In this document: positions 34,283-43,149 of the stretch, piece by piece
How positions within the stretch are numbered: the first letter of the stretch is position 1
Layout of the letters: the number at the start of each line of letters is the position of its first letter
NCBI RefSeq assembly: GCF_022549675.1
Contig: NZ_JAKZGR010000009.1
Location: 62,001-126,000, forward strand
Reading direction: 5' to 3'
DNA: 64,000 bases
Source of the DNA: Belliella kenyensis
GTDB taxonomy: Bacteria; Bacteroidota; Bacteroidia; Cytophagales; Cyclobacteriaceae
Notes under the pieces: model-generated
The model's input: only the letters and a program-made list of their open reading frames with translations
Told to the model about the DNA's origin: nothing
The model's database searches: none
Program-made: the position numbers and the translations under genes

Positions 34283-35914
34283 ATGAATTGCTTTTGTATT
34301 GAAGGTCAAGTTATAGACATCGAAAATCGTGAGATTTTTTCAGCCGAATTGAAGGTAGGGAATGGGAAAATTGTAGCCATTAGAAAGATCAAGTTTAATG
34401 CTGAACTACCTTATTTATCCCCAGGGTTTATTGATGCTCATGTACACGTGGAGTCATCGATGTTGATTCCATCGGAGTTTGCTAGGCTTGCAGTAGTTCA
34501 TGGTACAGTCGCTACAGTTTCAGATCCGCATGAAATTGCAAATGTGTGTGGTATGGATGGAGTGAATTTCATGATAGAAAACGGAAACCAAGTCCCTTTT
34601 AAGTTTTATTTTGGAGCGCCCTCTTGCGTGCCTGCTACTCCCTTTGAAACTGCTGGTGCAGAGATATCTGCTAAGGATATACATGATCTCCTAGAAAGAA
34701 AAGAAATAGTATACCTTGCTGAGATGATGAATTGGCCGGGAACAGTTCATAGGGATCCTGTAGTTATGGAGAAAATTAATATTGCTAAAAGATATGGTAA
34801 GCCTATAGATGGTCATGCTCCTGGCTTGAGGGGAGACTTGGCTGCACAATACGCTTCGGCTGGAATCACCTCTGACCATGAATGCTTCACCATAGATGAG
34901 GCTTTGGATAAATTGAAATTGGGGATGAAAATTGCTATTAGAGAGGGGAGTGCTGCAAAGAATTTTGAAGCCTTGGTAGACCTGATTGATGAATATCCGA
35001 ATGAGGTGATGTTTTGCTCTGATGATAAACATCCAGATAATCTTACTGTATCTCATATCAATGAATTGGCAGCTAGGTCGATAGCAAAAGGTAAGGATTT
35101 ATTTGATGTCTTAAGGGTAGCTTGTTTGAATCCTATAGATCATTACAAATTACATGTTGGAAAATTGAGAGTGGGGGATCCAGCGGATTTTATAATTTTG
35201 GATGATGTAGTGTCTTTTAAGGTCAGAGCTACATACATCAATGGGCAACTGGTAGCAGAAAATGGTGTTACGAAAATCAAAAGTGTAGAAAGTACCGTTA
35301 TTAATAATTTTAACATTCAATCCAAGAAAACAGAAGATTTTCATTTTAAAGCTGAGAAGTCAAAAGTTCGTGTGATAGAAGCACTAGATGGTCAGCTAAT
35401 CACTCCAGAGATTACTGGAGACATTGAGCTTTCTGATGGTTGTGGAGTGTCTAATGTATCCAAAGATATTCTAAAAATGACGGTGGTCAATCGCTACCAT
35501 GAAGCATCTCCCGCCTTGGCGTTTATCAAAAATTTTGGACTGAAATCTGGTGCTATAGCATCTTCTGTAGGTCATGATTCACACAATATCATTGCTGTGG
35601 GAGTGGACGATGAGTCAATATGTGAGGCGGTCAATTCGATTATTGAAGTGAAAGGTGGGGTTTCGGCAGTCAATGGAGCAGAAAAAATTGTGCTTCCTCT
35701 TCCCGTAGGTGGCATCATGTCTTCTAATGATGGTTATCAAGTAGCAGCGGCTTACACTAAAATAGACGCTATGGCCAAAGCTATGGGTTCAACACTACAG
35801 TCACCTTTTATGACTTTAAGTTTTATGGCACTTTTAGTGATTCCAGATTTGAAGCTCAGTGACAAAGGGCTTTTTAATGGACAGAAATTCGAATTCGTTG
35901 ATGTGATTGTTTGA
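34283..35914 (+). CDS. ade: Adenine deaminase
   Basis: The 543-residue amidohydrolase converts adenine to hypoxanthine in purine salvage. Metal-binding [14 protein letters not shown] is at about 49-62, followed by [11 protein letters not shown] and [10 protein letters not shown], and the C-terminal domain contains [11 protein letters not shown] and [12 protein letters not shown]. The length fits the long bacterial form. It is divergent from cmk and appears monocistronic; no terminator is clear in the spacer after it. Confidence 0.95.
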   Translation: MNCFCIEGQVIDIENREIFSAELKVGNGKIVAIRKIKFNAELPYLSPGFIDAHVHVESSMLIPSEFARLAVVHGTVATVSDPHEIANVCGMDGVNFMIENGNQVPFKFYFGAPSCVPATPFETAGAEISAKDIHDLLERKEIVYLAEMMNWPGTVHRDPVVMEKINIAKRYGKPIDGHAPGLRGDLAAQYASAGITSDHECFTIDEALDKLKLGMKIAIREGSAAKNFEALVDLIDEYPNEVMFCSDDKHPDNLTVSHINELAARSIAKGKDLFDVLRVACLNPIDHYKLHVGKLRVGDPADFIILDDVVSFKVRATYINGQLVAENGVTKIKSVESTVINNFNIQSKKTEDFHFKAEKSKVRVIEALDGQLITPEITGDIELSDGCGVSNVSKDILKMTVVNRYHEASPALAFIKNFGLKSGAIASSVGHDSHNIIAVGVDDESICEAVNSIIEVKGGVSAVNGAEKIVLPLPVGGIMSSNDGYQVAAAYTKIDAMAKAMGSTLQSPFMTLSFMALLVIPDLKLSDKGLFNGQKFEFVDVIV

Positions 35915-36247
35915 TATTTGGTAGGTAAAGCGAGCTGCCAATATTCGAAGTTAGACTGTGTTTTTAAGAATAGGGGATTAGTTGATGCTTGGCCAATACT
36001 AGCAATTTCTCACTTTTTGGATCGGTTCTGAGGAGTTATTGAAATCATGTGAGCTCTCTATTCCGAAGTAAAAGCAGAGAATTGTTTTGATGTTTTGATG
36101 AATACGATATTTAAAGTAATAATGAGATTCGTCTGAATTATTTTATTTTTTATTCAATAAAGATGAAACGTTTTGCATTTAATATGAAACTTCTCTTCTG
36201 ACTAGAAGTTATTATCTTAGTGAAAATTAAACCCAAGTATAACAATT
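35915..36247. other. Gene-free spacer
   Basis: No ORF or RNA gene is supported. The only visible structure is a 7-bp inverted repeat, AACTTCT/AGAAGTT, at 36188-36210, about 40 bp before the acyl-CoA dehydrogenase. Confidence 0.45.
36188..36210 (+). promoter_or_regulatory. Inverted repeat upstream of the acyl-CoA dehydrogenase
   Basis: AACTTCT and AGAAGTT with a 9-nt spacer lie about 37 bp before the ATG. The site has the form of an operator for a dimeric regulator such as a TetR-type fatty-acid regulator; this is inference. Confidence 0.3.
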
Positions 36248-37390
36248 ATGATGAATTTTGAGATGAATGAGAATCAGGTGATGATTGCTCAAATGATTAG
36301 AGATTTTGGTGCTAAAGAAATCACTCCATTTAGAAAAGAATGGGATGATCAGCAGTATTTTCCAATTGAAGTTTTTAAAAAGTTAGGAGAACTTGGTTTG
36401 ATGGGCGTATTGGTGCCTACTGAATTTGGGGGGGCTGGTTTTGGCTACTTTGAATATGTGACAGCGATAGCCGAGCTGGCAAAGTTAGATCCATCCATTG
36501 GCCTATCTATGGCTGCGCACAATTCATTATGCACTGGACATATCATGATGTTTGGAAATGACGCGCAGAAAAAGAAGTACTTGCCTAAGCTTGCCACATG
36601 TGAACTACTAGGTGCTTGGGGGTTGACAGAGCCAAATACTGGTTCTGATGCGGGAAATATGAGAACAGTAGCTACTGAAGATGGTGATCACTATATCATC
36701 AACGGAGCCAAAAACTTTATCACACATGGTGTATCAGGGGATGTGGCAGTGGTGATAGCTAGAACAGGAGAAGTCGGAGATTCTCATGGAATGACGGCTT
36801 TTATCGTGGAAAAGGGTACTCCAGGCTTCAAAGGTGGCAGAAAGGAAGATAAGCTAGGAATGCGTGCTTCGGAGACTGCTGAGTTGATTTTTGAGGACTG
36901 CAAGGTTCACAAGGATCAGATTCTTGGAAAGGTGGGAGAGGGCTTCATTCAGTCTATGAAGATTCTGGACGGTGGTAGAATTTCTATTGCGGCACTTTCA
37001 CTTGGGATAGCTGAAGGAGCGCTAGAGGCCTCAATTCAATATTCCAAAGAGAGACAGCAATTCAATCAGTCAATCAGTAAGTTCCAGGGGATTTCATTCA
37101 AATTGGCAGATATGGCTACCCAAATTGAGGCAGCGAAGCTTTTGACATTCAAAGCGGCAGACTTGAAGAATAGGGGTGAGAAAGTGACTCTGGCTGGTGC
37201 CAAAGCTAAACTTTATGCTTCTGAAGTCTGCGTGTCTGTTTCAAATGAAGCAGTGCAGATTTTTGGTGGATATGGCTTTACAAAGGATTATCCAGTTGAA
37301 AAGTATTATAGAGATTCAAAACTTTGCACTATTGGTGAAGGTACATCTGAGATTCAAAAATTGGTGATTTCAAGGGAGATATTGAGGTAG
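36248..37390 (+). CDS. Acyl-CoA dehydrogenase
   Basis: The 380-residue flavoenzyme catalyses alpha-beta dehydrogenation of an acyl-CoA. It has the N-terminal helical domain, the middle beta domain with GLTEPNTGSDAGNM and the C-terminal four-helix domain. The signatures GLTEPNTGSDA (acyl-CoA dehydrogenase signature 1) and IFGGYGFTKDYPVEKYYRDSK are complete. Catalytic Glu364 lies in EGTSEIQ. The short length and this Glu position fit short-chain or branched-chain acyl-CoA dehydrogenases. It appears monocistronic. A terminator lies 133 bp after the stop. Confidence 0.95.
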   Translation: MMNFEMNENQVMIAQMIRDFGAKEITPFRKEWDDQQYFPIEVFKKLGELGLMGVLVPTEFGGAGFGYFEYVTAIAELAKLDPSIGLSMAAHNSLCTGHIMMFGNDAQKKKYLPKLATCELLGAWGLTEPNTGSDAGNMRTVATEDGDHYIINGAKNFITHGVSGDVAVVIARTGEVGDSHGMTAFIVEKGTPGFKGGRKEDKLGMRASETAELIFEDCKVHKDQILGKVGEGFIQSMKILDGGRISIAALSLGIAEGALEASIQYSKERQQFNQSISKFQGISFKLADMATQIEAAKLLTFKAADLKNRGEKVTLAGAKAKLYASEVCVSVSNEAVQIFGGYGFTKDYPVEKYYRDSKLCTIGEGTSEIQKLVISREILR

Positions 37391-37523
37391 TCAACTACGC
37401 CACGGCACAAGTGTCGACGGTCAATAGACAACGGAGTTCAAATGCCCTTCTAACTTATGTTGGTTATCCGTCGCTTTCATTTAGTTGATTTGATAGATAA
37501 TCACGTAGTTGTATCAAGAGTCT

Positions 37524-37563
37524 AACTCTTCCAAAGTTTAAAACTTTGGAAGAGTTTTTTTAT
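37524..37563 (+). terminator. Intrinsic terminator downstream of the acyl-CoA dehydrogenase
   Basis: A 16-bp perfect stem, AACTCTTCCAAAGTTT/AAACTTTGGAAGAGTT, with a 1-nt centre and six T residues. It partly overlaps the stop of a DUF4143 remnant on the other strand. Confidence 0.85.
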
Positions 37564-37760
37564 TCTATTGCTTTACAGTTTCTGATTTGAACACCTTCTC
37601 TTTCCTGGTGGAGATCGCCTGCATAGACCAGTTTCAATTCAGTTTCTGGAGCCAATTTTTTGAAATTTTTCAGCCCTTTCAGAAAATCAGAGTGATAAGT
37701 CTCGGAAGATTTGATTTCATAAGCGATCAGTTTGCTGTTTTTTCTTGTTAATCTGTTTTT
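37560..37760 (-). pseudogene. C-terminal remnant of a DUF4143-type ATPase gene
   Basis: Reading the minus strand into the TAA at 37562-37560 gives NDKNRLTRKNSKLIAYEIK, then SSETYHSDFLKGLKNFKKLA, PETELKLVYAGDLHQ and EREGVQIRNCKAIE, the typical end of DUF4143 ATPases. No N-terminal part exists upstream: the frame is closed by a TAA near 37768. At the 5' end the minus strand reads ATGATAAAAACAGATTAACAAG, which could be a fossil start joined to the C-terminus by an internal deletion. A partial homologue of the intact ATPase at 5858, not a copy. Confidence 0.7.
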
Positions 37761-37764
37761 ATCA

Positions 37765-37805
37765 TTTTATGCAATTTTGGAATTGAATTCCTGATTTGCA
37801 TAAAA
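37765..37805. repeat. 41-bp imperfect palindrome at the edge of the DUF4143 remnant
   Basis: TTTTATGCAA...GGAATT-G-AATTCC...TTGCATAAAA: the two halves match at 17 of 20 positions around a central G. It lies directly upstream of the remnant on the minus strand. Confidence 0.7.
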
Positions 37806-38030
37806 TATTTGATAATAAAAATACTTAAATAGTCTAAATAAGCTAAGTTTAGATTCTAATTCATTTCGATGGTTGCACAGGTTTTGTTCTCTAGAATGTT
37901 CAATTCTGGTTATACTCATTCTCAAAATATTGATTTACATATGTGATATCTTGTTTTTGAAACAATTTTCAAAAAAAAATATTAACAATCCCTTGCTCAT
38001 AATAATAATAATATAGAGAAAGCTTTTAGG

Positions 38031-38064
38031 TTGAAGCTGCTCTGTAAGGGGTATTTTAAATTTG
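38031..38064 (+). promoter_or_regulatory. Promoter of the small peptide gene
   Basis: TTG at 38031-38033, a 23-nt spacer, then TAAATTTG at 38057-38064, 15 nt before the ATG at 38080. Confidence 0.45.
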
Positions 38065-38079
38065 TTAAATCGGAATACG

Positions 38080-38256
38080 ATGAAAAAGAAAGTAAGATTG
38101 TTAGTCGCTGGAGCCATGCTGGTATTGTTTTCAGGAGGTATTTATCTGGAGTTGTCTGCTCAGAGGTAGGGGGAGGTAGGTTGGAGAAAAGATTATGGGA
38201 AGCATTGTTGTTTAGGAAGTGGAGATTGTTTAGTTACAGAGGCAGGTAATTGTTAA
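38080..38256 (+). pseudogene. Small exported Cys-rich peptide gene interrupted by an in-frame TAG
   Basis: Codons from ATG 38080 encode MKKKVRLLVAGAMLVLFSGG, then IYLELSAQR, a signal-peptide-like start, then TAG (38167-38169). Without a frame change the next codons give GEVGWRKDYGKHCCLGSGDC and LVTEAGNC before TAA at 38254-38256. The reading is 58 codons with one internal stop; the Cys pattern CC-x5-C-x7-C and exported start resemble the short NVEALA-type peptides found beside DUF4221 and BF3164-type lipoproteins in Bacteroidota. If TAG stops translation, a 29-residue leader remains. A TAG derived from CAG or AAG by one base change would restore the gene. Confidence 0.55.
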
Positions 38257-38278
38257 AGTTTATCTATTTATTAATTTG

Positions 38279-38316
38279 CATCCCTCATGCTCAATGGGCA
38301 AGAGGGATGTTTTTTT
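38279..38316 (+). terminator. Hairpin terminator/attenuator between the peptide gene and the DUF4221 gene
   Basis: Stem CATCCCTC/GAGGGATG with an inner GCTC/GGGC pairing and a tail of seven T residues (38310-38316). It begins 23 nt after the peptide frame ends and would reduce read-through into the DUF4221 gene. Confidence 0.75.
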
Positions 38317-38329
38317 AAAATCAAGAAAT

Positions 38330-39508
38330 ATGGGAAAAATATATATAGCTCTTTCCTTATTTAGCATTCTTAGCTTATTAAGTTGTGAGAAGAAGACTTC
38401 ATTGAATCAATCGCTTGATCCTTCACCAAGAAAATTTGATAATTTAGTCACATTGGCGCCTAATGATACGGTGTCTATACCGATTGGACAAAGAACCAAT
38501 GTGTTTTCTAGTTATATATCAAAAACAAGGATAAAGGGCAAAGATTTTTTAGGCCTTGTGAATGAAGCAACAAACCACCTGGAGTTCTATGCATTGTCAG
38601 ATGATGCGGAAAGTTTCAGTATTAAGTTTCAGCAAGAAGGACCTAACGGTGTAAGGACAATCAAGGCATTCGAAGTTTTGTCTGATAGTACGCTATTGAT
38701 TGGGACTTCTTGGCGTCGTGAACTTTACATTACAGATTTTAGTGGTAATGTTTTCCAAAGAATAAATTCTATAGAAGTTGACAGAGAAGATAATAAACCT
38801 TTTGTACAGCTATATTACACTAATCAACCGTTAATCTATAGTCGAACTAAAAATGCAACTTTTACTTTTGCAGCGGGAGATCAGGATTATAATTCACCAG
38901 GTCTATGGTCTGGAACTTATTTTTTGAAATTTACACTTGATGATCGGTTACAGATGGAGCATGTTTTGAATTTACCTTCTCATTTGTCACCGCTAGTATA
39001 TAGCGCTTTTTTTTCACATAGCTCACACTTGCTTAAGGGGGATGATCAGTTAATCGTTAGTTTACCATTCTTAAATGATCTGCTGATCTATAATATAGAC
39101 TCAGAAGAGCTTACTTATGCAGCCGCTGGGCATAGTGGACATGGTGATATATTGCCCTTGGATAATCCAAGCCCGAATCACGATGAGCAAGAATATGTAG
39201 AGAGCGATTCATACAGAGAAATCGTTTATGATCAAGAGACCGGTTACTTATATAGGTTTGCCTATGAAGGTTTGGATTACAAAGATTTGGATGGCAGAAG
39301 AAGGACATGGGATAACAAAAAGCCATCCATAATCATTCTGGATAGTAACATGAAAAAGGTAGGAGAATATGAACTGCCCCAGAACAGGTTCTACACAAGG
39401 ATGTACTTCACTCACCAAGGAAAACTATATGTATCCATCAATCATCCTGATAATAATCCCTCTGAGGATGAATTGATTTTTGTTGGTCTAAAGCCGATGA
39501 AGAGATGA
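38330..39508 (+). CDS. DUF4221 family lipoprotein
   Basis: The 392-residue protein starts at MGKIYIALSLF after the terminator; an in-frame TTG upstream would place the hairpin inside the gene. The lipobox is LLSC (Cys19). The rest is beta-rich with the DUF4221 phrases KFQQEGPNGVRTI, YREIVYDQETGYLYRF, KKPSIIILDSNMKKVGEYELP and YFTHQGKLYVS. Its role is not established; in this phylum such lipoproteins are commonly adjacent to short exported peptides, as here. The stop overlaps the next ORF start by ATGA. Confidence 0.8.
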   Translation: MGKIYIALSLFSILSLLSCEKKTSLNQSLDPSPRKFDNLVTLAPNDTVSIPIGQRTNVFSSYISKTRIKGKDFLGLVNEATNHLEFYALSDDAESFSIKFQQEGPNGVRTIKAFEVLSDSTLLIGTSWRRELYITDFSGNVFQRINSIEVDREDNKPFVQLYYTNQPLIYSRTKNATFTFAAGDQDYNSPGLWSGTYFLKFTLDDRLQMEHVLNLPSHLSPLVYSAFFSHSSHLLKGDDQLIVSLPFLNDLLIYNIDSEELTYAAAGHSGHGDILPLDNPSPNHDEQEYVESDSYREIVYDQETGYLYRFAYEGLDYKDLDGRRRTWDNKKPSIIILDSNMKKVGEYELPQNRFYTRMYFTHQGKLYVSINHPDNNPSEDELIFVGLKPMKR

Positions 39509-39971
39509 TAAAGAATTTATTAACAATAGGACTACTTATAGTTAGTTGTCTGGCATGTAGCCACAATGCTTTAGAAGAGGAATATACCAATTTGGAAGCG
39601 TTGTTGGAATTTAATATTTGAGTGAGAAGAAGGTGGTCATAATCATCCCATTAGAGAACTCATGTTCTTCCTGCTCTCAAATGACGCTCAATGAACTGGT
39701 TGGCATGGAAGAAAAATTTAGAAAAGATGTATTGTTGGTTTTTACAGCTCGATCTGAAAAGTTGATCCAAGAGACTTTGAGTGATTTAAACTTAAATTCA
39801 TTTCAAATTGAAAAGGATTTAAAATATGAATCTTGGAAAATGGGTCTGGTGGATAATAATCCTAGATTTTACTTGATAAAATCAAATAGCCTCATGAGAT
39901 CGGAAGGGATTACCTTTCAAAATATCGCTGATCAGATGCCTAAAATCATAAATTTTTTAAATGAGTATTAA
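39505..39971 (+). pseudogene. Thioredoxin-like lipoprotein, apparently frameshifted
   Basis: An ORF beginning at ATG 39505 (overlapping the DUF4221 stop by ATGA) gives MIKNLLTIGLLIVSCLACSH, then NALEEEYTNLEALLEFNI, a lipoprotein leader with lipobox CLAC, and stops at TGA 39619-39621. A different frame, open from 39618 to 39971, continues SEKKVVIIIPLENSCSSC and then about 100 residues with a CSSC motif and a KSNSLMRSEGITF segment, as in thioredoxin-like folds. Joining the two by a one-base change at about 39612-39620 would make one lipoprotein of about 155 residues. The 117-codon frame also has a TTG start and could be made alone without export. Confidence 0.6.
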
Positions 39972-39984
39972 TTCTGACCAATAG

Positions 39985-40016
39985 AAAACAATTGGGCAAG
40001 CTTTCTCAATTGTTTT
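39985..40016. terminator. Convergent terminator between the thioredoxin-like gene and the phosphatase gene
   Basis: Arms AAAACAATTG (39985-39994) and CAATTGTTTT (40007-40016) enclose a 12-nt loop. A and T runs on both sides suit both strands. It overlaps the stop codon of the phosphatase gene. Confidence 0.65.
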
Positions 40017-40515
40017 AATATTCCTTGTAAACTTTCCTTTCTACTGATGAGCTACCGTCTTCAGCGAGGGTGATTTCGAAGATGTAATCGTATTCTTCTT
40101 CTTTCAGTTCATCATATTTTTGACCTGTTCCTACGAAGTGATTGATCAAATGGTGGATGGTGTTGCTGTGACCTACCACGATAATATTACCTTTTCTCTT
40201 ACGAAGTTCTTGCGCCAGGTCCTCATGATATTCTGGATCATAGATTTCTTTGGCTATTCCAGATCTATTGGCAATAGGCTGTATGGTAGCTAAGGTTCTT
40301 ACCGTATTTGTACTGAATGCATGCTTTATTTCTTTTTCGGCTAGGATTTGATCCAATTTTTTAGCGCGAGCAGTTCCTGCTACACTGAGCATTGGGTCTT
40401 TGCCATCGAGCATTTTCTCTGCATGTCTGACCACATAGATGGTCTTCGGCTCTTGTTTTGTACCACAAGCACCGAGAGCAAATAGAATGAGAAATAGATA
40501 GAATAGGTTTTTCAT
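40015..40515 (-). CDS. SixA-like histidine phosphatase superfamily lipoprotein
   Basis: The 166-residue protein has a lipoprotein signal peptide (lipobox LGAC, Cys17) and the histidine phosphatase motif RHAEK at 30-34, with the second catalytic His in VVGHSNT. SixA-type enzymes are minimal members of the superfamily; E. coli SixA removes phosphate from histidine phosphocarriers such as NPr, but this lipid-anchored form should act outside the cytoplasm, so that role is unlikely. It starts 23 bp after the RluA-type gene. Confidence 0.88.
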   Translation of the reverse strand: MKNLFYLFLILFALGACGTKQEPKTIYVVRHAEKMLDGKDPMLSVAGTARAKKLDQILAEKEIKHAFSTNTVRTLATIQPIANRSGIAKEIYDPEYHEDLAQELRKRKGNIIVVGHSNTIHHLINHFVGTGQKYDELKEEEYDYIFEITLAEDGSSSVERKVYKEY

Positions 40516-40538
40516 AGTGGTGTGGGTGGTGCTGATTT

Positions 40539-41273
40539 CTATCCGCTATAAGTATTGTCGATATGTTGATCTTTAGCTTTGATAGGCTCCAATTCCAGAT
40601 ACTGTTCCCAAAATGGCTCTTCAGGTAAGGCAGCTCGGAGGTATAATTTTTCTTTTTTGATTGGATGTACAAAGACCAAATGAAATGCATGAAGATTAAT
40701 GCTTTTATCTGGGTTGCCTTTCACAAAGCCATACTTGACATCTCCTCTGATCACACACCCCATACTTGCGAGTTGTACTCTGATCTGATGTGGTCTGCCA
40801 GAAACGGGACGCACTTCGACGAGCCAGTGGTCATTGAGTTTTCCAAGTCGCTTGTAACTCAGCTCAGCTTTTTGTGATCCTGGCACTTCTTTGTCAAAGG
40901 CGGATACATAGTTGCGATTTTCGTCTTTGACAAGATAGTGAGTCAATTTACCCATCTCCTCTGCTGGTTTTTTCTTAACTACCGCCCAATAGACTTTGTG
41001 AATATCCCTTTTTCGAAAGAGTTCCATCATGCGTTCGAGTCCTTTGGATGTCCTTGCGAATACAACCAGACCACTGACTGGTCTATCAAGTCGGTGAACG
41101 GGATGAAGAAAAACAGCTCCAGGTTTATCATACTTTTCTGCAATGTATTCCTTACAGTAATCAGTTAAGGTTTTATCTTTTGTTTTGTCTCCTTGGACAA
41201 GTATACCTGCAGCCTTGTTGACTACCAAAAGGTGGTTGTCTTCATAGACGACTGTAAATGGCTTTTTTTTCAT
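40539..41273 (-). CDS. RluA-family pseudouridine synthase
   Basis: The 244-residue enzyme starts MKKKPFTVVYEDNHLLVVNK (14 residues into the open frame). The catalytic HRLDRPVSG motif is at 60-68, with Asp63 the nucleophile. There is no N-terminal S4 domain. The family isomerises uridines in 23S rRNA or tRNA; RluA, RluC, RluD and TruC differ in target and the target here is not clear. It begins a unit with the SixA-like lipoprotein gene. Confidence 0.9.
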   Translation of the reverse strand: MKKKPFTVVYEDNHLLVVNKAAGILVQGDKTKDKTLTDYCKEYIAEKYDKPGAVFLHPVHRLDRPVSGLVVFARTSKGLERMMELFRKRDIHKVYWAVVKKKPAEEMGKLTHYLVKDENRNYVSAFDKEVPGSQKAELSYKRLGKLNDHWLVEVRPVSGRPHQIRVQLASMGCVIRGDVKYGFVKGNPDKSINLHAFHLVFVHPIKKEKLYLRAALPEEPFWEQYLELEPIKAKDQHIDNTYSG

Positions 41274-41410
41274 AATCCTAATATATACCTTGCCGAAGTC
41301 CGACAGATTTTTCAATTTAAATGATCAGCTATCGATTGCCAATCAATAACATAAATTCTTGTGTATAAAGTTTAATTTATAGATGTTTTTATAAATAAAC
41401 TCACCCAAAA

Positions 41411-42991
41411 TTAAAACTCTGAAGTAAAGTGGAATTCAATTTCTGGATAATTGTCCTGAACCATTTGAAGCCATGATCTTGATTCTGCCATGAAAACAAG
41501 TTTTCCATCCTTATCATGTGCGATGTGTCGATTCTTAGACTTGACGAATTCGTCCAGCTTTTTCTTATCGCTGCTATTGATCCAGCATGCTTTATACAAT
41601 TGCATAGGCGCAAATTCCACAGAGGCATTATATTCTTGTTTTAGTCTAAACTGTATTACTTCAAACTGTAACTGCCCTACTGTCCCAATTACTTTCCTAG
41701 ACCCCATGTCGAAGGTGAACAATTGCGCCACCCCTTCTTCCATCAATTGCTTCAGTCCCTTTTCAAGTTGCTTAGTTTTCATGGCATCTTTGTTGATGAC
41801 TTCTTTGAAGATTTCGGGAGAAAAGCTTGGAATACCTTTGAAGGTCATATCCTCACCATCTGTCAGGGTGTCGCCAATTTTCAAGTTCCCAGTATCATAA
41901 AGCCCCACGATGTCTCCAGGGTAAGCTACATCGACCATTTCTCTGTCTTGAGCCATGAACTGTGTAACGTTGGAAAACCTCAGCGGCTTTGTTCCACGCA
42001 CATGTTTGTATGGTTTGTTTCTTTCGAATTGGCCAGAGCAAATCCTCAAAAATGCTATTCTATTCCTGTGATTTGGATCCATGTTAGCATGGATTTTAAA
42101 TACGAAGCCAGAAAAGTTTGATTCTGTTGGGATTACTTCTCTTTCCTCTGTATTTCTGCTTTTGGGGGTTGGAGCTATACGTATAAATGTGTCAAGCATT
42201 TCATTTACCCCGAAATTATTGACAGCAGAACCGAAGAACACCGGCGCTACCTTTCCTTCTAAGTAATCAGTAGTATCAAAGTCTGGATATACACCCTCTA
42301 TTAGCTCCACATCTTCTCTCAATTGATTAGCATTATTAGTTCCGATGAGATCGTCCAATTGGCTATCGTCAAGGTTTTCGATGATGACCCTGTCATCATT
42401 TAGCTTCCTCTGACTAGGTGTGAAGAGATTAAGTTTTTTCTCATAAAGATTATATACACCTTTGAATCCTTTCCCCATACCAATCGGCCAGGAGAGAGGA
42501 CGTACCTTGATGTTAAGTTTGTTTTCTACCTCATCCAAAAGCTCGTAAGGATCTCTTCCTTCACGGTCAAGTTTATTGATAAAACAGATCACAGGTGTGT
42601 TTCGCATTCTACAGACTTCCATCAATTTTTCTGTCTGTATCTCCACACCTTTTACACAGTCTATGACCATGATAACAGAATCTACCGCAGTAAGTGTTCT
42701 ATAGGTGTCCTCTGCGAAGTCTTGGTGACCAGGAGTATCGAGAAGATTGATTTTAATATCTTTATATTCGAAGCCCATCACTGAAGTAGCCACAGAGATA
42801 CCTCTCTGTTTTTCGATCTCCATCCAGTCAGACTTGGTGGCAGTATCTATTTTGTTTGACTTGACAGCACCTGCTGTTTGTATAGCACCTCCAAAGAGTA
42901 AAAGCTTTTCTGTAAGTGTCGTTTTTCCTGCATCTGGGTGAGCTATAATGGCGAAGGTTCTTCTTTTTGATATTTCTTTTGACAGGTTCAT
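41411..42991 (-). CDS. prfC: Peptide chain release factor 3
   Basis: The 526-residue GTPase starts [20 protein letters not shown]; the frame opens 35 codons upstream without homology. G-domain motifs are [13 protein letters not shown] (near 17-29), [12 protein letters not shown] and the switch with RGISVATSV. The domain II/III layout is RF3, which recycles RF1/RF2 from terminating ribosomes. It is monocistronic. The upstream spacer contains the frr terminator. Confidence 0.96.
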   Translation of the reverse strand: MNLSKEISKRRTFAIIAHPDAGKTTLTEKLLLFGGAIQTAGAVKSNKIDTATKSDWMEIEKQRGISVATSVMGFEYKDIKINLLDTPGHQDFAEDTYRTLTAVDSVIMVIDCVKGVEIQTEKLMEVCRMRNTPVICFINKLDREGRDPYELLDEVENKLNIKVRPLSWPIGMGKGFKGVYNLYEKKLNLFTPSQRKLNDDRVIIENLDDSQLDDLIGTNNANQLREDVELIEGVYPDFDTTDYLEGKVAPVFFGSAVNNFGVNEMLDTFIRIAPTPKSRNTEEREVIPTESNFSGFVFKIHANMDPNHRNRIAFLRICSGQFERNKPYKHVRGTKPLRFSNVTQFMAQDREMVDVAYPGDIVGLYDTGNLKIGDTLTDGEDMTFKGIPSFSPEIFKEVINKDAMKTKQLEKGLKQLMEEGVAQLFTFDMGSRKVIGTVGQLQFEVIQFRLKQEYNASVEFAPMQLYKACWINSSDKKKLDEFVKSKNRHIAHDKDGKLVFMAESRSWLQMVQDNYPEIEFHFTSEF

Positions 42992-43094
42992 GCTTATGAT
43001 TTCTGGAATTGCAAGGCGCAAAGTTACATTTTTCTTATGGAAAAATAGTATCTCAATTAATGATTGGAAGATTGATGTGAAATTGTGGTATAAC

Positions 43095-43130
43095 AAAAAA
43101 GTCTGAACAGTGGACTGTACAGACTTTTTT
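43095..43130 (-). terminator. Intrinsic terminator of pyrH-frr
   Basis: Outer stem GTCTG/CAGAC and inner ACAGT-GG-ACTGT, flanked by AAAAAA and TTTTTT; on the minus strand it follows the frr stop by 20 nt. Confidence 0.88.
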
Positions 43131-43149
43131 TGTGTGTGTGAGTGTTGAC

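Noticed and set aside
37391-37511. CAACTACG...CGTAGTTG arms suggesting a mobile element end or REP copy
   Set aside because: Only 8 bp match, more than 100 nt apart, with no transposase or conserved interior; it may be chance.
38031-38249. 72-codon TTG-started frame overlapping the peptide gene
   Set aside because: It has no signal peptide, starts at TTG within the promoter, and the frame of the peptide at 38080 has a far better signal-like start and Cys-rich tail.
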